Shown: one piece after another, positions 18,548 through 30,056 of the stretch
Layout of the letters: each line of letters opens with the position of its first letter
How positions within the stretch are numbered: the stretch's first letter is position 1
Assembly: GCA_902529515.1 (NCBI GenBank)
Contig: CABZWX010000006.1
Location: forward strand, 1 to 64,000
Direction: 5' to 3'
Source: an uncultured SAR116 cluster alpha proteobacterium
GTDB taxonomy: Bacteria; Pseudomonadota; Alphaproteobacteria; Puniceispirillales; Marisalimonadaceae
DNA length: 64,000 nucleotides
The notes under the pieces: model-generated
Databases searched by the model: none
Seen by the model: only the letters and a program-made list of their open reading frames with translations
Told to the model about the DNA's origin: nothing
Program-made: the position numbers and the translations under genes

Positions 18548-19283
18548 TTCGTTTATTCTTTTTAAATATTAATCTTCCAGATGACGCGTGATATGAAAAG
18601 TACACAAATAGAAGAGATAAAGCTAATCCATACCAGGTTATTGCATATGATAAGTGTTGATTGCGAAATTTAGGTTCACCGTCTACCCCTATAGGCAGTG
18701 TCAGCTTTTCGCCAATACGCAGAGCATCAATATAATAATTATTAATTGTTTTTTTCGAGATAATATTTATAAAATCAAAAATCTGATTAGGTACAATTGT
18801 AAACCAAAAACCATTTTCTCCGTCATTTTCTGGAACAAAATAACCTTTTTTTTGTGGATATCTTATAATTCCTTTTAATTTTACTAAGCCTTTGGTAAGA
18901 CTAAACTTTCTTTTTTCAGGGTTTTTATAACTTTCTGATACCCAACCTCTGTTAATAAGAACAATTTTGTCATTTTCCATAATAAATGGAGTTATCACGT
19001 GAAATCCAGCGTTGCCTTCGTAAGTTTTGCCAGTAATATAAATTTCATTACTGTGCATAAAACGACCTAAAATACCAATGGACTTAAATTCATTAATTGA
19101 AGACTTTTCTAGTTCAGCAGGATCAGTTATCGGATTAGATTGACTTTGCGTAAGATAATTTTGAATCAGAGCTTCTTTCCAAAATAATCTCTTTACCTGC
19201 CAAGTGCCAAAACTAATTAAAATAGCGAAAGTCAATATAGAAAATATTGATGGCCATAACATTGGCTTAAATTGTATTTTCAT
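18540..19283 (-). CDS. SURF1-family cytochrome oxidase assembly protein
   Basis: A 247-aa SURF1 (Shy1) protein helping heme a insertion into subunit I. Two membrane helices flank a periplasmic domain: the N-terminal LWPSIFSILTFAILISFGTWQVKRLFWK with the family-specific GTWQ..R, and the C-terminal HLSYAITWYGLALSLLFVYF. The central VLINRGWV and GENGFWFT patches are typical. It lies directly after the subunit III gene and overlaps thrC by eight bases. Confidence 0.95.
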   Translation of the reverse strand: MKIQFKPMLWPSIFSILTFAILISFGTWQVKRLFWKEALIQNYLTQSQSNPITDPAELEKSSINEFKSIGILGRFMHSNEIYITGKTYEGNAGFHVITPFIMENDKIVLINRGWVSESYKNPEKRKFSLTKGLVKLKGIIRYPQKKGYFVPENDGENGFWFTIVPNQIFDFINIISKKTINNYYIDALRIGEKLTLPIGVDGEPKFRNQHLSYAITWYGLALSLLFVYFSYHASSGRLIFKKNKRNG

Positions 19284-19328
19284 TATTAGTATATAAACCT
19301 TATTTTTAACAAGTATTATAGATACCTA

Positions 19329-20114
19329 TCAACCACCCCACCAATATATACAAACAAATAAAAATAACCAAACAACATCAACAAAATGCCAATACCAAGC
19401 TGCTGCTTCAAAACCAAAGTGATGATCAGCAGTAAAATGACCTTTAAGACCTCTAAATAAGCAAACTGTTAAAAATATTGTTCCAACTAATACATGAAAT
19501 CCATGGAAACCAGTAGCCATATAAAAAGTTGAAGCATAAATTCCATCAGTAAACGCAAAAGTGGCATGCTGATATTCATATGCTTGAACCGCTGTAAATA
19601 TTGCACCTAAAATTATAGTTAAAACAAGACCTGTTATAAAATCTTTTCTATTATCATGTTGAAGAGCGTGATGAGACCAGGTAACTGTACAACCAGATAA
19701 TAGTAATATTAGTGTATTAATTAAAGGTAGATCAAATGGGTCTAGAGCGACAATATCCTCTGGTGGCCACACACCAGTATCAGGATATAAACTTGAATCA
19801 AAAAAAGCCCAAAAAAAAGCGACAAAAAACATAACCTCAGAGCAAATAAAAAAAATCATGCCATATCTCATACCAATTTGGACGATAGGTGTATGATGAC
19901 CTTGGTATTCAGCCTCTCTTACAATGTCCCTCCACCAATAAAACATAGTAGCTAACACCATAAACAAACCTGCACCTAACACCCATAACGAGTATGGATA
20001 TTCATGCATATATAAAGTAAGCCCAAGAAATAGGGTAAAACCAGCAGCAGATCCTAATGCAGGCCATGGACTTGGTTCAACTAAGTGATATTGATGTTTT
20101 TGTTCGCCACTCAT
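19329..20114 (-). CDS. ctaE: Cytochrome c oxidase subunit III
   Basis: The seven-helix subunit III of the aa3 oxidase (261 aa). Family hallmarks are HQYHLVEPSPWPALGS at the N-terminus, WWRDIVREAEYQGHHT, the Glu in MIFFICSEVMFFVAFFWAFF, and FGFEAAAWYWHFVDVVWLFLFVCIYWWGG at the C-terminus. It binds lipid and supports proton uptake to subunit I. A strong RBS (AAGGAGAATGAA) precedes the start. It follows ctaG in the standard alphaproteobacterial order. Confidence 0.97.
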   Translation of the reverse strand: MSGEQKHQYHLVEPSPWPALGSAAGFTLFLGLTLYMHEYPYSLWVLGAGLFMVLATMFYWWRDIVREAEYQGHHTPIVQIGMRYGMIFFICSEVMFFVAFFWAFFDSSLYPDTGVWPPEDIVALDPFDLPLINTLILLLSGCTVTWSHHALQHDNRKDFITGLVLTIILGAIFTAVQAYEYQHATFAFTDGIYASTFYMATGFHGFHVLVGTIFLTVCLFRGLKGHFTADHHFGFEAAAWYWHFVDVVWLFLFVCIYWWGG

Positions 20115-20182
20115 TTCATTCTCCTTAATTAACCTTTTTATAACCTAACTCAACTTAATCCAAAAAATTTTTAACTTATAAA

Positions 20183-20722
20183 CTATGTTTCAGCATTAAA
20201 AAATGTATATGACAAAGTGATCTCTTCCAAGTTTTTTGTGTTTTCATCGTCATTTATGCTTGGGTCAACATAAAATGACACAGGCATTTTAACCTCCTCT
20301 CCCGGCTGAAGTGTTTGTTTTACAAAACAAAAACAATCTACTTTCATAAAAACACTTCCAGCTTTCGGAGGAGATACGTTAAATACTGCTGTACCTGTTG
20401 TTGGTTTGTTCGACAAATTTTTTGCTGTATAGTAAATTACTTGTTGTATACCAGGCTGAACAATTATTTCTTTCTTAGGAGCCTTAAATTCCCAATTAAG
20501 TTCTTGTGATATATTTGAATCAAATCTTATTTGAATATTTCTATATTGACCATTTGATCCTGGAGCTAGTGAAGCTCTTTGAACCGTTCCTGCATATCCA
20601 GTAACTCTACAAAACAAATCATACAATGGAACAGAGGCAAAAGATAAACCAAGCATAAAAAAAACAATCAGGAATGCCCACTTTAGAGAATTATTATTTT
20701 TTTTGGATAAACTTGAAGACAT
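20183..20722 (-). CDS. ctaG: CtaG/Cox11, copper insertion factor for oxidase subunit I
   Basis: A 179-aa Cox11-type protein that delivers copper to the CuB site. It has one N-terminal membrane helix (WAFLIVFFMLGLSFASVPLYDLFCRVTGYAGT), with the conserved Cys in LFCRVTG, and a periplasmic immunoglobulin-like domain containing the copper-binding CFCF (VDCFCFVKQTLQPGE). Its start lies immediately before the stop of a 47-aa membrane protein gene, so the two are likely co-translated. Confidence 0.96.
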   Translation of the reverse strand: MSSSLSKKNNNSLKWAFLIVFFMLGLSFASVPLYDLFCRVTGYAGTVQRASLAPGSNGQYRNIQIRFDSNISQELNWEFKAPKKEIIVQPGIQQVIYYTAKNLSNKPTTGTAVFNVSPPKAGSVFMKVDCFCFVKQTLQPGEEVKMPVSFYVDPSINDDENTKNLEEITLSYTFFNAET

Positions 20723-20866
20723 TTATGCAGTGACATCCATTCTTAAAATTGTAATAAAAAAGAAAAGAACTACCATAAATATTATTATTCCTAAAATAGC
20801 AAAATTCTTCGATTTTCTATTTTCGTAAAATGCTCTAATATATTCTTCATTTTTATTAGATTTCAT
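20723..20866 (-). CDS. Small single-helix membrane protein in the cox operon (CoxF-like position)
   Basis: A 47-aa ORF too short for the supplied track: MKSNKNEEYIRAFYENRKSKNFAILGIIIFMVVLFFFITILRMDVTA. It has a charged N-terminal half and one membrane helix with the C-terminus outside. Its ATG overlaps the ctaB stop by four bases and its TAA is directly next to the ctaG start, so it is embedded in a run of coupled genes and fills exactly the spacer between ctaB and ctaG. Alphaproteobacterial cox operons often carry a tiny membrane protein (CoxF) here; equivalence is by position and form, not sequence comparison. Confidence 0.8.
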   Translation of the reverse strand: MKSNKNEEYIRAFYENRKSKNFAILGIIIFMVVLFFFITILRMDVTA

Positions 20867-21813
20867 ATTTCACCTATCATAAAATTAATGATGAGTTTAT
20901 CAAAACAAATACTCGCAAACAAAATACTCAAATAAAAAATTGAGTACACAAACAGACCTCTTTCTGAATCTTTATTTTCTTTTATTACATAAATAGATCT
21001 TCTAATAAATTCAATATTCAGTAATGTAACGACAATCATGTAAAAGTTACCAGAGTAATTTAAAATCCAAGGAAGGTATGCGCAAGGCATGAGTAAAAGT
21101 GAATAAATAAATATATTCTTTCGAGTGGTTATATCACCATAAATTATTGGTAACATTGGTATTTTAGCAGCTTTATAATCTGATTTATTTACTAAAGCCA
21201 GAGCCCAAAAATGTGGCGGTGTCCATAAAAATATTATTAGAAATAATATTAGAGCTTCTAGCCCAATAGAACCTGTAGCACAAATATGCCCAATAACCGG
21301 AGGGAATGCGCCAGCAGCACCACCTATTACAATATTTTGAACAGTATGTCTTTTAAGCCACATGGTGTAAACCACCGCGTAGAAAAATATTGTAAAAGCA
21401 AGTAAGCTTGCTGCTAACCAATTTACAGATAAACCTAGTATTATTATAGACAAAATAGATGTAATAATTCCAAATGATAGAGCTTCAGAAGGTTGGATCT
21501 TACCAGATGCTATAGGTCTATTCTTTGTTCTATCCATTAAAACATCAATGTCTTTGTCATACCATTGATTAAGAACACCAGACGCACCTGCTCCAAGGGC
21601 TATAGCAAATATACCTATCAAAGCTAAATATGGATTAATTGAATTACCTAATACAGGAGTCGCATTATAATATCCAACAAAAGCTGTAAAAACTACTAAT
21701 GACATAACCCTAGGCTTCATAAGATTAATATAATCATATGGTGAACCTAAGTTGTTGTTATCTTCAGAAATATCCTTATTGTTAATTGCTATCGATGGCA
21801 TATTAAAGTTCAA
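20863..21813 (-). CDS. ctaB: Protoheme IX farnesyltransferase (heme O synthase)
   Basis: A UbiA-family prenyltransferase (316 aa) that attaches farnesyl to heme b for the aa3 oxidase. The first Asp-rich motif is NQWYDKDIDVLMDRTKNRPIASGKI and the second region is LVNKSDYKAAKIPMLPIIYGD. Eight to nine membrane helices are apparent. Placement between ctaD and ctaG separates it from the other UbiA-family gene at 28308 (4-hydroxybenzoate prenyltransferase). Stop overlaps the 47-aa ORF start. Confidence 0.96.
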   Translation of the reverse strand: MNFNMPSIAINNKDISEDNNNLGSPYDYINLMKPRVMSLVVFTAFVGYYNATPVLGNSINPYLALIGIFAIALGAGASGVLNQWYDKDIDVLMDRTKNRPIASGKIQPSEALSFGIITSILSIIILGLSVNWLAASLLAFTIFFYAVVYTMWLKRHTVQNIVIGGAAGAFPPVIGHICATGSIGLEALILFLIIFLWTPPHFWALALVNKSDYKAAKIPMLPIIYGDITTRKNIFIYSLLLMPCAYLPWILNYSGNFYMIVVTLLNIEFIRRSIYVIKENKDSERGLFVYSIFYLSILFASICFDKLIINFMIGEI

Positions 21814-21821
21814 AACCTATA

Positions 21822-24313
<2,492 letters not shown>

Positions 24314-24579
24314 TATTTATGCTCCTCAAACTTTAATCAAATCATATCTAAAATAATAGAATAAAGTTAAATTAATTTGAAATGATTCTAAAATACGTTT
24401 TTATATGTATTACTTAAAACTTTTTTATGAAAATTGCTAGATCTAAAACCAAATAAATTATTTTTTTTAGAATAAATTATTATTTAATTATCAAATTCAT
24501 ATATTTTAGTGTTAATATTGAAGAATGGTAATTATGTCACCATGTCATATATATAAAATTTTAATTAAAAGGTCCAAAA

Positions 24580-26028
24580 ATGGAAAATAAATCACCATTA
24601 GAAATAACTGATAAATTGTTTTACGAGGATAATGATTTTGATCTTAATAAAGCTCAATCTATTGTATCAGACACTCTAAAAGATGCTGATGACGGAGAAT
24701 TGTATCTAGAATCAACAAAATCAGAATCGTTTTCGTTTGACGATGGACGAATGAAAAATATTGCTTACGACAGCACTAAGGGGTTTGGTTTAAGGGCAAT
24801 TGCAGGCGAAGCAAGAGGATTTGCTCATTCGGGCGAGATAACAGAGTCTTCTCTTAAAAGAGCCTCAGAAACAGTCAGGTCTGTTTCGAAAAACTATTCA
24901 GGAGTAATGGCTCCAGGTCCATCACATGGAACTAACAAACCACTTTACACTTCAATAAATCCAATTGAGAAAACTTCATTTAAAATGAAAACAAGTTTAC
25001 TTCAAGAAATTGATGCTTATGCAAGGTCAATTGATAAAAAAGTTATTCAAGTTTCAGCATCTATTTCTGCCTCTTACCAAGCAATTCAAATATTAAGAGG
25101 TGATGGAAAGAGAACTGCTGACATTAGACCTCTTATTAGACTTAACGTATCACTAGTTGTTGAAAAAAATGGAAGGAGAGAGACTGGAAATTCCGGATGT
25201 GGAGGAAGAGGTATATATGAAGAATGGATTAATTCTGATAGATGGAAAGGTCAAGTTAATGAAGCTTTGAGAATCGCTAATACTAACCTTGAATCAATCC
25301 CTACACCTGCTGGTGAAATGCCTGTTATTTTAGGTCCAGGATGGCCAGGTGTTATGTTACACGAAGCTGTAGGTCATGGCTTAGAAGGAGATTTTAATAG
25401 GAAAGGTACTTCAATATTCTCAAGGAAAATTGGAGAAAAAGTTACTGCTGACGGGGTTACAGTTATTGATGATGGAACAATTGAAAACAAAAGAGGATCA
25501 ATAACAATTGATGACGAGGGTACAAAATCATCAAAGAATATTTTAATAGAAAATGGAATTTTAAGAAATTATATGCAAGACCGACAAAATGCAAGATTAA
25601 TGAAAATGGAACCAACTGGAAATGGGAGAAGACAGTCTTATTGTTACTACCCTATGCCTAGAATGACAAACACTTACATGGATAATGGAACAATTGAACC
25701 AGAAGAGATTATAAGTACAGTTAAAAAAGGTATTTATGCTGTTAATTTTGCTGGTGGACAAGTTGATATTACAAATGGGAAGTTTGTTTTTTCTGCTTCA
25801 GAGGCCTATCTAGTAGAAAATGGAAAAGTTAAACAGCCTCTTAAAGGAGCAACTCTAATTGGCAATGGCCCCGACGCAATGTCGAAAATTTCTCTTATTG
25901 GAAATGATATGTCTTTAGATGACGGAATTGGCACATGTGGAAAAGAAGGTCAGGGTGTCCCTGTAGGCGTTGGACAACCTACGTTATTAATGGGAGGCAT
26001 CACAGTGGGAGGTACAGATACGAACTAA
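24580..26028 (+). CDS. tldD: TldD, subunit of the TldD/TldE (PmbA) metalloprotease
   Basis: The catalytic partner of the TldD-TldE zinc protease (482 aa), which degrades unfolded peptides and matures some modified peptides. The metal motif is HEAVGHGLEGD near residue 261, with the third ligand region in a GTCGKEGQGVPVGVGQPTLLMGGITVGG end. The partner pmbA is in the window at 36591, about 10 kb away. tldD divergent from ctaC is a frequent alphaproteobacterial neighbour pair. RBS AAAGG precedes the ATG. Confidence 0.97.
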   Translation: MENKSPLEITDKLFYEDNDFDLNKAQSIVSDTLKDADDGELYLESTKSESFSFDDGRMKNIAYDSTKGFGLRAIAGEARGFAHSGEITESSLKRASETVRSVSKNYSGVMAPGPSHGTNKPLYTSINPIEKTSFKMKTSLLQEIDAYARSIDKKVIQVSASISASYQAIQILRGDGKRTADIRPLIRLNVSLVVEKNGRRETGNSGCGGRGIYEEWINSDRWKGQVNEALRIANTNLESIPTPAGEMPVILGPGWPGVMLHEAVGHGLEGDFNRKGTSIFSRKIGEKVTADGVTVIDDGTIENKRGSITIDDEGTKSSKNILIENGILRNYMQDRQNARLMKMEPTGNGRRQSYCYYPMPRMTNTYMDNGTIEPEEIISTVKKGIYAVNFAGGQVDITNGKFVFSASEAYLVENGKVKQPLKGATLIGNGPDAMSKISLIGNDMSLDDGIGTCGKEGQGVPVGVGQPTLLMGGITVGGTDTN

Positions 26029-26032
26029 AGTA

Positions 26033-27379
26033 TCAGAAAGCGTTATCGATAAATACTTTGTCTATATTTTTCTTCCATATGCCATTAAACTTCTCTAGAA
26101 GAATTTCAGCTTCAGTCTTTTTATTTCTAATGATATTGTAAAGTGGATCTAAAAACTGTCTTTCATCAACGCCTCGTTCATCTAATTTATTACGTCTTTG
26201 AAGGCCTAAACTTGAAATCCTAATCATTTCTTCTGCTATATCGATAATTTTTTTGGATCCTAGTTTCCCATTTAAACCGTATTTTGCAGCCGAAATTCTT
26301 CCTTCTTCTAGAAGCTGAGCATTCATAAATGGCTTTGCCAAATCATAGGCCTCTAATTGAGCCTCACTATCATACAATAATCCCACCCATAACGCTGGGA
26401 GAGCACAAATTATATTCCAAGGCCCACCGTCTGCACCTCTCATTTCTAAATATTGTTTAAGTCTAACTTCTGGGAATGCAACTGTTACATGGTCCTCCCA
26501 ATCTTTTAGAGAAGGAAATTGACCTTCAAAACCTTCTAATTTTCCATCCATAAAATTTAAAAAAGATTTTCCAGATACGTCAATATATTCGCCTTCCCTG
26601 TATACAAAATACATTGGCACCTTGAGGACATAATCTAACCATTCCTCATAGCCAAAAGATGCATTAAAAACAATTTCTGGTATACCTGTTCTATTAGGGT
26701 CAGTATCTGTCCAGACCATTGCTCTTGAGGATAAATATCCACTTTCTTTTCCTTCAATAAATGGGGAATTAGCGAAAATAGCTGTTGAAATGGATTGTAA
26801 TGCTAAAGACGTTTGAAACTTTTGGACCATGTCTTGTTCATTAAAATAATCCAGATTAACTTGAATAGTACATGTCCTTAACATCATATCTAATCCGAGT
26901 TGACCAACTTTAGGCATAAAATTTTTCATGATTTCATATCGACCCTTTGGCATCCAATTTTGCTTTGAACGAGACCATTTAGGATCATAACCTAGACCAA
27001 TCATTGATAATCCAAGTTTTTTCATGGCTTTTTTCATGATTTTTAGATGTCTTCCAGTCTCTCTACATGTTTGATGTAAGTTATCCAGAGGAGACCCCGA
27101 TAATTCTAATTGTCCACCAGGTTCAAGAGAAATTGACGCACCAGTTTCATCTTTTAAAGCAATCGTATTGTTTTTTTCTAAAATTTTTTCCCATTTATTT
27201 TCTTTTGCAAGATTATTTAATAGTTCACTCACACCTGATTTACCAAAATAACCAACTCTTTCTAAGTTATTTAAATGAAAAACAAATTTTTCATGTTCAG
27301 TACCTATTTTCCAATCTTCTCTTTTTTTTTCACCTTCTTTAAACCAATTTATGAGGTGTTCTTTCTTTAATCTTGGCAT
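26033..27379 (-). CDS. gshA: Glutamate-cysteine ligase (alphaproteobacterial/plant type)
   Basis: The first step of glutathione synthesis, 448 aa. The GCS2-type start is KKREDWKIGTEHEKFVFH, with the substrate loop ASISLEPGGQLELSGSP and the downstream MRTCTIQVNLDYFNEQDMVQKF and LEMRGADGGPWN. These are hallmarks of the plant/alphaproteobacterial class and not the E. coli class. Convergent with tldD (four bases apart). gshB is not in the window. rsmE lies upstream on the same strand, a conserved pair in alphaproteobacteria. Confidence 0.95.
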   Translation of the reverse strand: MPRLKKEHLINWFKEGEKKREDWKIGTEHEKFVFHLNNLERVGYFGKSGVSELLNNLAKENKWEKILEKNNTIALKDETGASISLEPGGQLELSGSPLDNLHQTCRETGRHLKIMKKAMKKLGLSMIGLGYDPKWSRSKQNWMPKGRYEIMKNFMPKVGQLGLDMMLRTCTIQVNLDYFNEQDMVQKFQTSLALQSISTAIFANSPFIEGKESGYLSSRAMVWTDTDPNRTGIPEIVFNASFGYEEWLDYVLKVPMYFVYREGEYIDVSGKSFLNFMDGKLEGFEGQFPSLKDWEDHVTVAFPEVRLKQYLEMRGADGGPWNIICALPALWVGLLYDSEAQLEAYDLAKPFMNAQLLEEGRISAAKYGLNGKLGSKKIIDIAEEMIRISSLGLQRRNKLDERGVDERQFLDPLYNIIRNKKTEAEILLEKFNGIWKKNIDKVFIDNAF

Positions 27380-27475
27380 TTAAATCTCATATTTAGATTA
27401 TGGTAAAAATTGAAAATATTAACACTTAACATGTTATAATATTTCTAATCTATATTGAACTTAATTATAAGATTA

Positions 27476-28231
27476 TTAATTATTTTTTATATCTCTTTTT
27501 AAATAGTGCCAAAGAGAAAGAGCAGCAATTACTGCTGTATCAGATCTCAAAATTCTAGGTCCCAGATCAATTGGTCTTATAAACTTCTTTTCTCTTAAAT
27601 AATTTGTTTCATTTGTACTGAAACCACCTTCAGGACCCACTAGAATAGCACCAAAAGACTTTGTTGACAGATTTTTAAAATCTATTTTGACGATATCGTT
27701 ATTTTTAATCGTTTCGTCACAAAAAAATATAATTCGATCATTATCCCAATTAGGAATTAAATCTTTAAGTTTATTTACAGCACAGACTTCAGGGATAGTT
27801 ATGCGTTCGCATTGTTCAGAAGATTCAATAGCTATATCTTGCAATCTTTTTAGATTTAAATTTTTTGTGATAGTACGTTCTGTAATTACAGGTATAATTT
27901 TAGATACTCCCAATTCAGTTGCCTTTTGCACTATATATTCAGTTGGAGATTTTTTAACTGGCGCAAATAATAACCAGATATCATTTTCAATTTTGACATC
28001 TCGTATTTTTTTAATGATATTAATTATAATTGTGTTTTTATAAATTTCAGAAATTTTAGCCAAAAACTCACCATTAACGCTATTAAAAATTAAAATTGAA
28101 TCATCAATTTTTTTTCTCATTACATTTATTAAATAATGAACTTGTTTATTTTCTAATTTAACTGGATCTTCTAAAGATAATTTTCCTGGAAAATAAAGTC
28201 TGATTTTAGCTTTATAAGATAAATCTAACAT
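27476..28231 (-). CDS. rsmE: RsmE, 16S rRNA (uracil1498-N3)-methyltransferase
   Basis: A 251-aa SPOUT-class methyltransferase modifying U1498 of 16S rRNA. The N-terminal PUA-like domain is KIRLYFPGKLSLEDPVKLENKQVHYLINVMRKK, and the C-terminal knot carries FGAILVGPEGGFSTNETNYLREKKFIRPIDLGPRILRSDTAVIAALSLW, the SAM-binding signature. The central VQKATELGVSKIIPVITERT is typical. Divergent from ubiA across 76 bases. Confidence 0.96.
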   Translation of the reverse strand: MLDLSYKAKIRLYFPGKLSLEDPVKLENKQVHYLINVMRKKIDDSILIFNSVNGEFLAKISEIYKNTIIINIIKKIRDVKIENDIWLLFAPVKKSPTEYIVQKATELGVSKIIPVITERTITKNLNLKRLQDIAIESSEQCERITIPEVCAVNKLKDLIPNWDNDRIIFFCDETIKNNDIVKIDFKNLSTKSFGAILVGPEGGFSTNETNYLREKKFIRPIDLGPRILRSDTAVIAALSLWHYLKRDIKNN

Positions 28232-28307
28232 TTGAGAAAACGATATCCTTAAAAATTTCTTTCACTGATCATTGATTACAATATAGTATAATGATATTGC
28301 ATTATTT

Positions 28308-29222
28308 ATGAATATCCCCAAACAAAATAATTCTGACATGCTTGATAATGGTTGGTGGAATATACTTCCTAAACATTATATTAAATGGATAAGATTAGGG
28401 AGATTTGACAGACCTGTCGGTTTTTTGCTTCTTCTTCTACCTGGGTGGTGGGTACTTCCATTAACAAATTTAGATTTTATAAACTGTATAAAACTAATGT
28501 TTATTTTCTTAATAGGTTCAATTGTTATGAGAGCTGCAGGATGTACTATTAATGATATGTGGGACAAAGATATTGATAAAAAAATTTCTAGAACAAAAAC
28601 AAGACCGCTTGCCAGTGGTGAAATTTCAATTTTACATGCAACCTATTTTTTAATTACAATGTTATTAATTGGTTTAATTTGTCTATATCAACTAAATATT
28701 TATACTTGGTTTATAGCTGTCTCAGCGATACCTCTAGTTATCCTATATCCCTTGGCTAAAAGATTTACAAAATGGCCACAAATTATCTTAGGATTGACTT
28801 TTAGTTGGGCTGTCCCTACAGCTTGGTCTGCTGCAAATGAAGACTGGAATCTAGGAATATTCATTATGTATTTGGCAACTGTATTCTGGATCATTGGATA
28901 TGACACAATTTATGGATGTCAGGATAAAAATGAAGATGAGATTTTTGGTATTAAAAATTCTGCTGTTTCGGCTAAAAATTTCTTAACTCTTTTTGTAGGA
29001 TGTTCCTATAGTTTAATGTTTTGCTTATTAATTATTAGTGGATATTTATTAAATAATAATATCTTTTGGTACATTGGTGTATCGATTTGTGGATTGCATC
29101 TTACTTATCAAGTAATAAAAATAAAAAACATAGAACAGAATAATCCACTGCAAATATTTAAATCAAATGTCGTCCTCGGTCTGTTGTTAACATTATCATC
29201 TTTAGGAAATTATATACGTTAA
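28308..29222 (+). CDS. ubiA: UbiA, 4-hydroxybenzoate polyprenyltransferase
   Basis: Attaches the polyprenyl tail to 4-hydroxybenzoate in ubiquinone synthesis (304 aa). Both Asp-rich motifs are present: NDMWDKDIDKKISRTKTRPLASGEIS and YDTIYGCQDKNEDEIFGIKNSAV. Eight to nine membrane helices. A good -10 element (TATAAT, 28287-28292) is 16 bases before the ATG; its -35 is weak. The rsmE/ubiA divergent pair is common in alphaproteobacteria. Convergent with blh at its 3' end. Confidence 0.96.
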   Translation: MNIPKQNNSDMLDNGWWNILPKHYIKWIRLGRFDRPVGFLLLLLPGWWVLPLTNLDFINCIKLMFIFLIGSIVMRAAGCTINDMWDKDIDKKISRTKTRPLASGEISILHATYFLITMLLIGLICLYQLNIYTWFIAVSAIPLVILYPLAKRFTKWPQIILGLTFSWAVPTAWSAANEDWNLGIFIMYLATVFWIIGYDTIYGCQDKNEDEIFGIKNSAVSAKNFLTLFVGCSYSLMFCLLIISGYLLNNNIFWYIGVSICGLHLTYQVIKIKNIEQNNPLQIFKSNVVLGLLLTLSSLGNYIR

Positions 29223-29234
29223 TAGACAGATATT

Positions 29235-30056
29235 CTAAATTTTGTATTTTAACCTAAAAACTCCGTCTACTAAAATCATATGTGGAAAAGTCAATGCTGC
29301 CAAACCAATAAACGTTACTTTTATAATTGTATCAGAATACGAATATAAATTTAGTAAAATATAATATGCAGTTCCACCACCTAACCAACTAAATACAGAA
29401 AAAATAGTCATTAGGTACAATAATTTTTTCTTTTCCATAAAGTTTAGTAACGTTGGTATAATTCTTTTAAAATGGTGAATGCTGTGAATAAGACAAAAAT
29501 ATATCGCAAATGCTGGCAAAGGTGGAAAAAGTGATATCACTAAAACCATCACAGTAAATAATTTGATATAATTTTTAGAGAAAGTAATTTTTTTATAATT
29601 AAATAATATTAAAATTAATGATGAAATCCATACTAAAAGAGTCACATAAAGAAATTGCCACAATAAATATAATTGATTACCAGATAAAATTGAAAAGAGA
29701 TGATCAACTTCATCTTTGTTAAAAAAAATTATGCCCAATACTATCAGCCCCCCATGAGCATAACCACAGATATAATATAAATTATTATTTTTCCAATTTA
29801 AATCACCACAACCAAAATGAAAAACACTTACTGTTAAGAACAAAATGAGGGAAAAGACTGGTAAAAAATACCACAGAACAACAATTAATGTGGCAACTAA
29901 TAAATATGTAATTATAAATCGTACCTGTAAATAAAAACTTTTCGTAAAACCTAATGTAACAGAGATAGCTCCATCAAGAGCTCCATGCGGGATACCCATA
30001 AAAATAATAAAAAATAATGAGATATAATCTAACCAATCTAAGGTAAATTGAACCAT
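29235..30056 (-). CDS. blh: Blh, beta-carotene 15,15'-dioxygenase (retinal synthesis)
   Basis: A Brp/Blh-family membrane enzyme (273 aa) that splits beta-carotene into two retinals, the chromophore of proteorhodopsin. The conserved MGIPHGALDGAIS near the N-terminus and HFGCGD and HSIHHFKRI carry the His residues thought to hold the iron. Seven or more membrane helices are seen. It overlaps crtY by 19 bases and is the last gene of the carotenoid run, so retinal supply is coupled to beta-carotene synthesis. Confidence 0.92.
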   Translation of the reverse strand: MVQFTLDWLDYISLFFIIFMGIPHGALDGAISVTLGFTKSFYLQVRFIITYLLVATLIVVLWYFLPVFSLILFLTVSVFHFGCGDLNWKNNNLYYICGYAHGGLIVLGIIFFNKDEVDHLFSILSGNQLYLLWQFLYVTLLVWISSLILILFNYKKITFSKNYIKLFTVMVLVISLFPPLPAFAIYFCLIHSIHHFKRIIPTLLNFMEKKKLLYLMTIFSVFSWLGGGTAYYILLNLYSYSDTIIKVTFIGLAALTFPHMILVDGVFRLKYKI

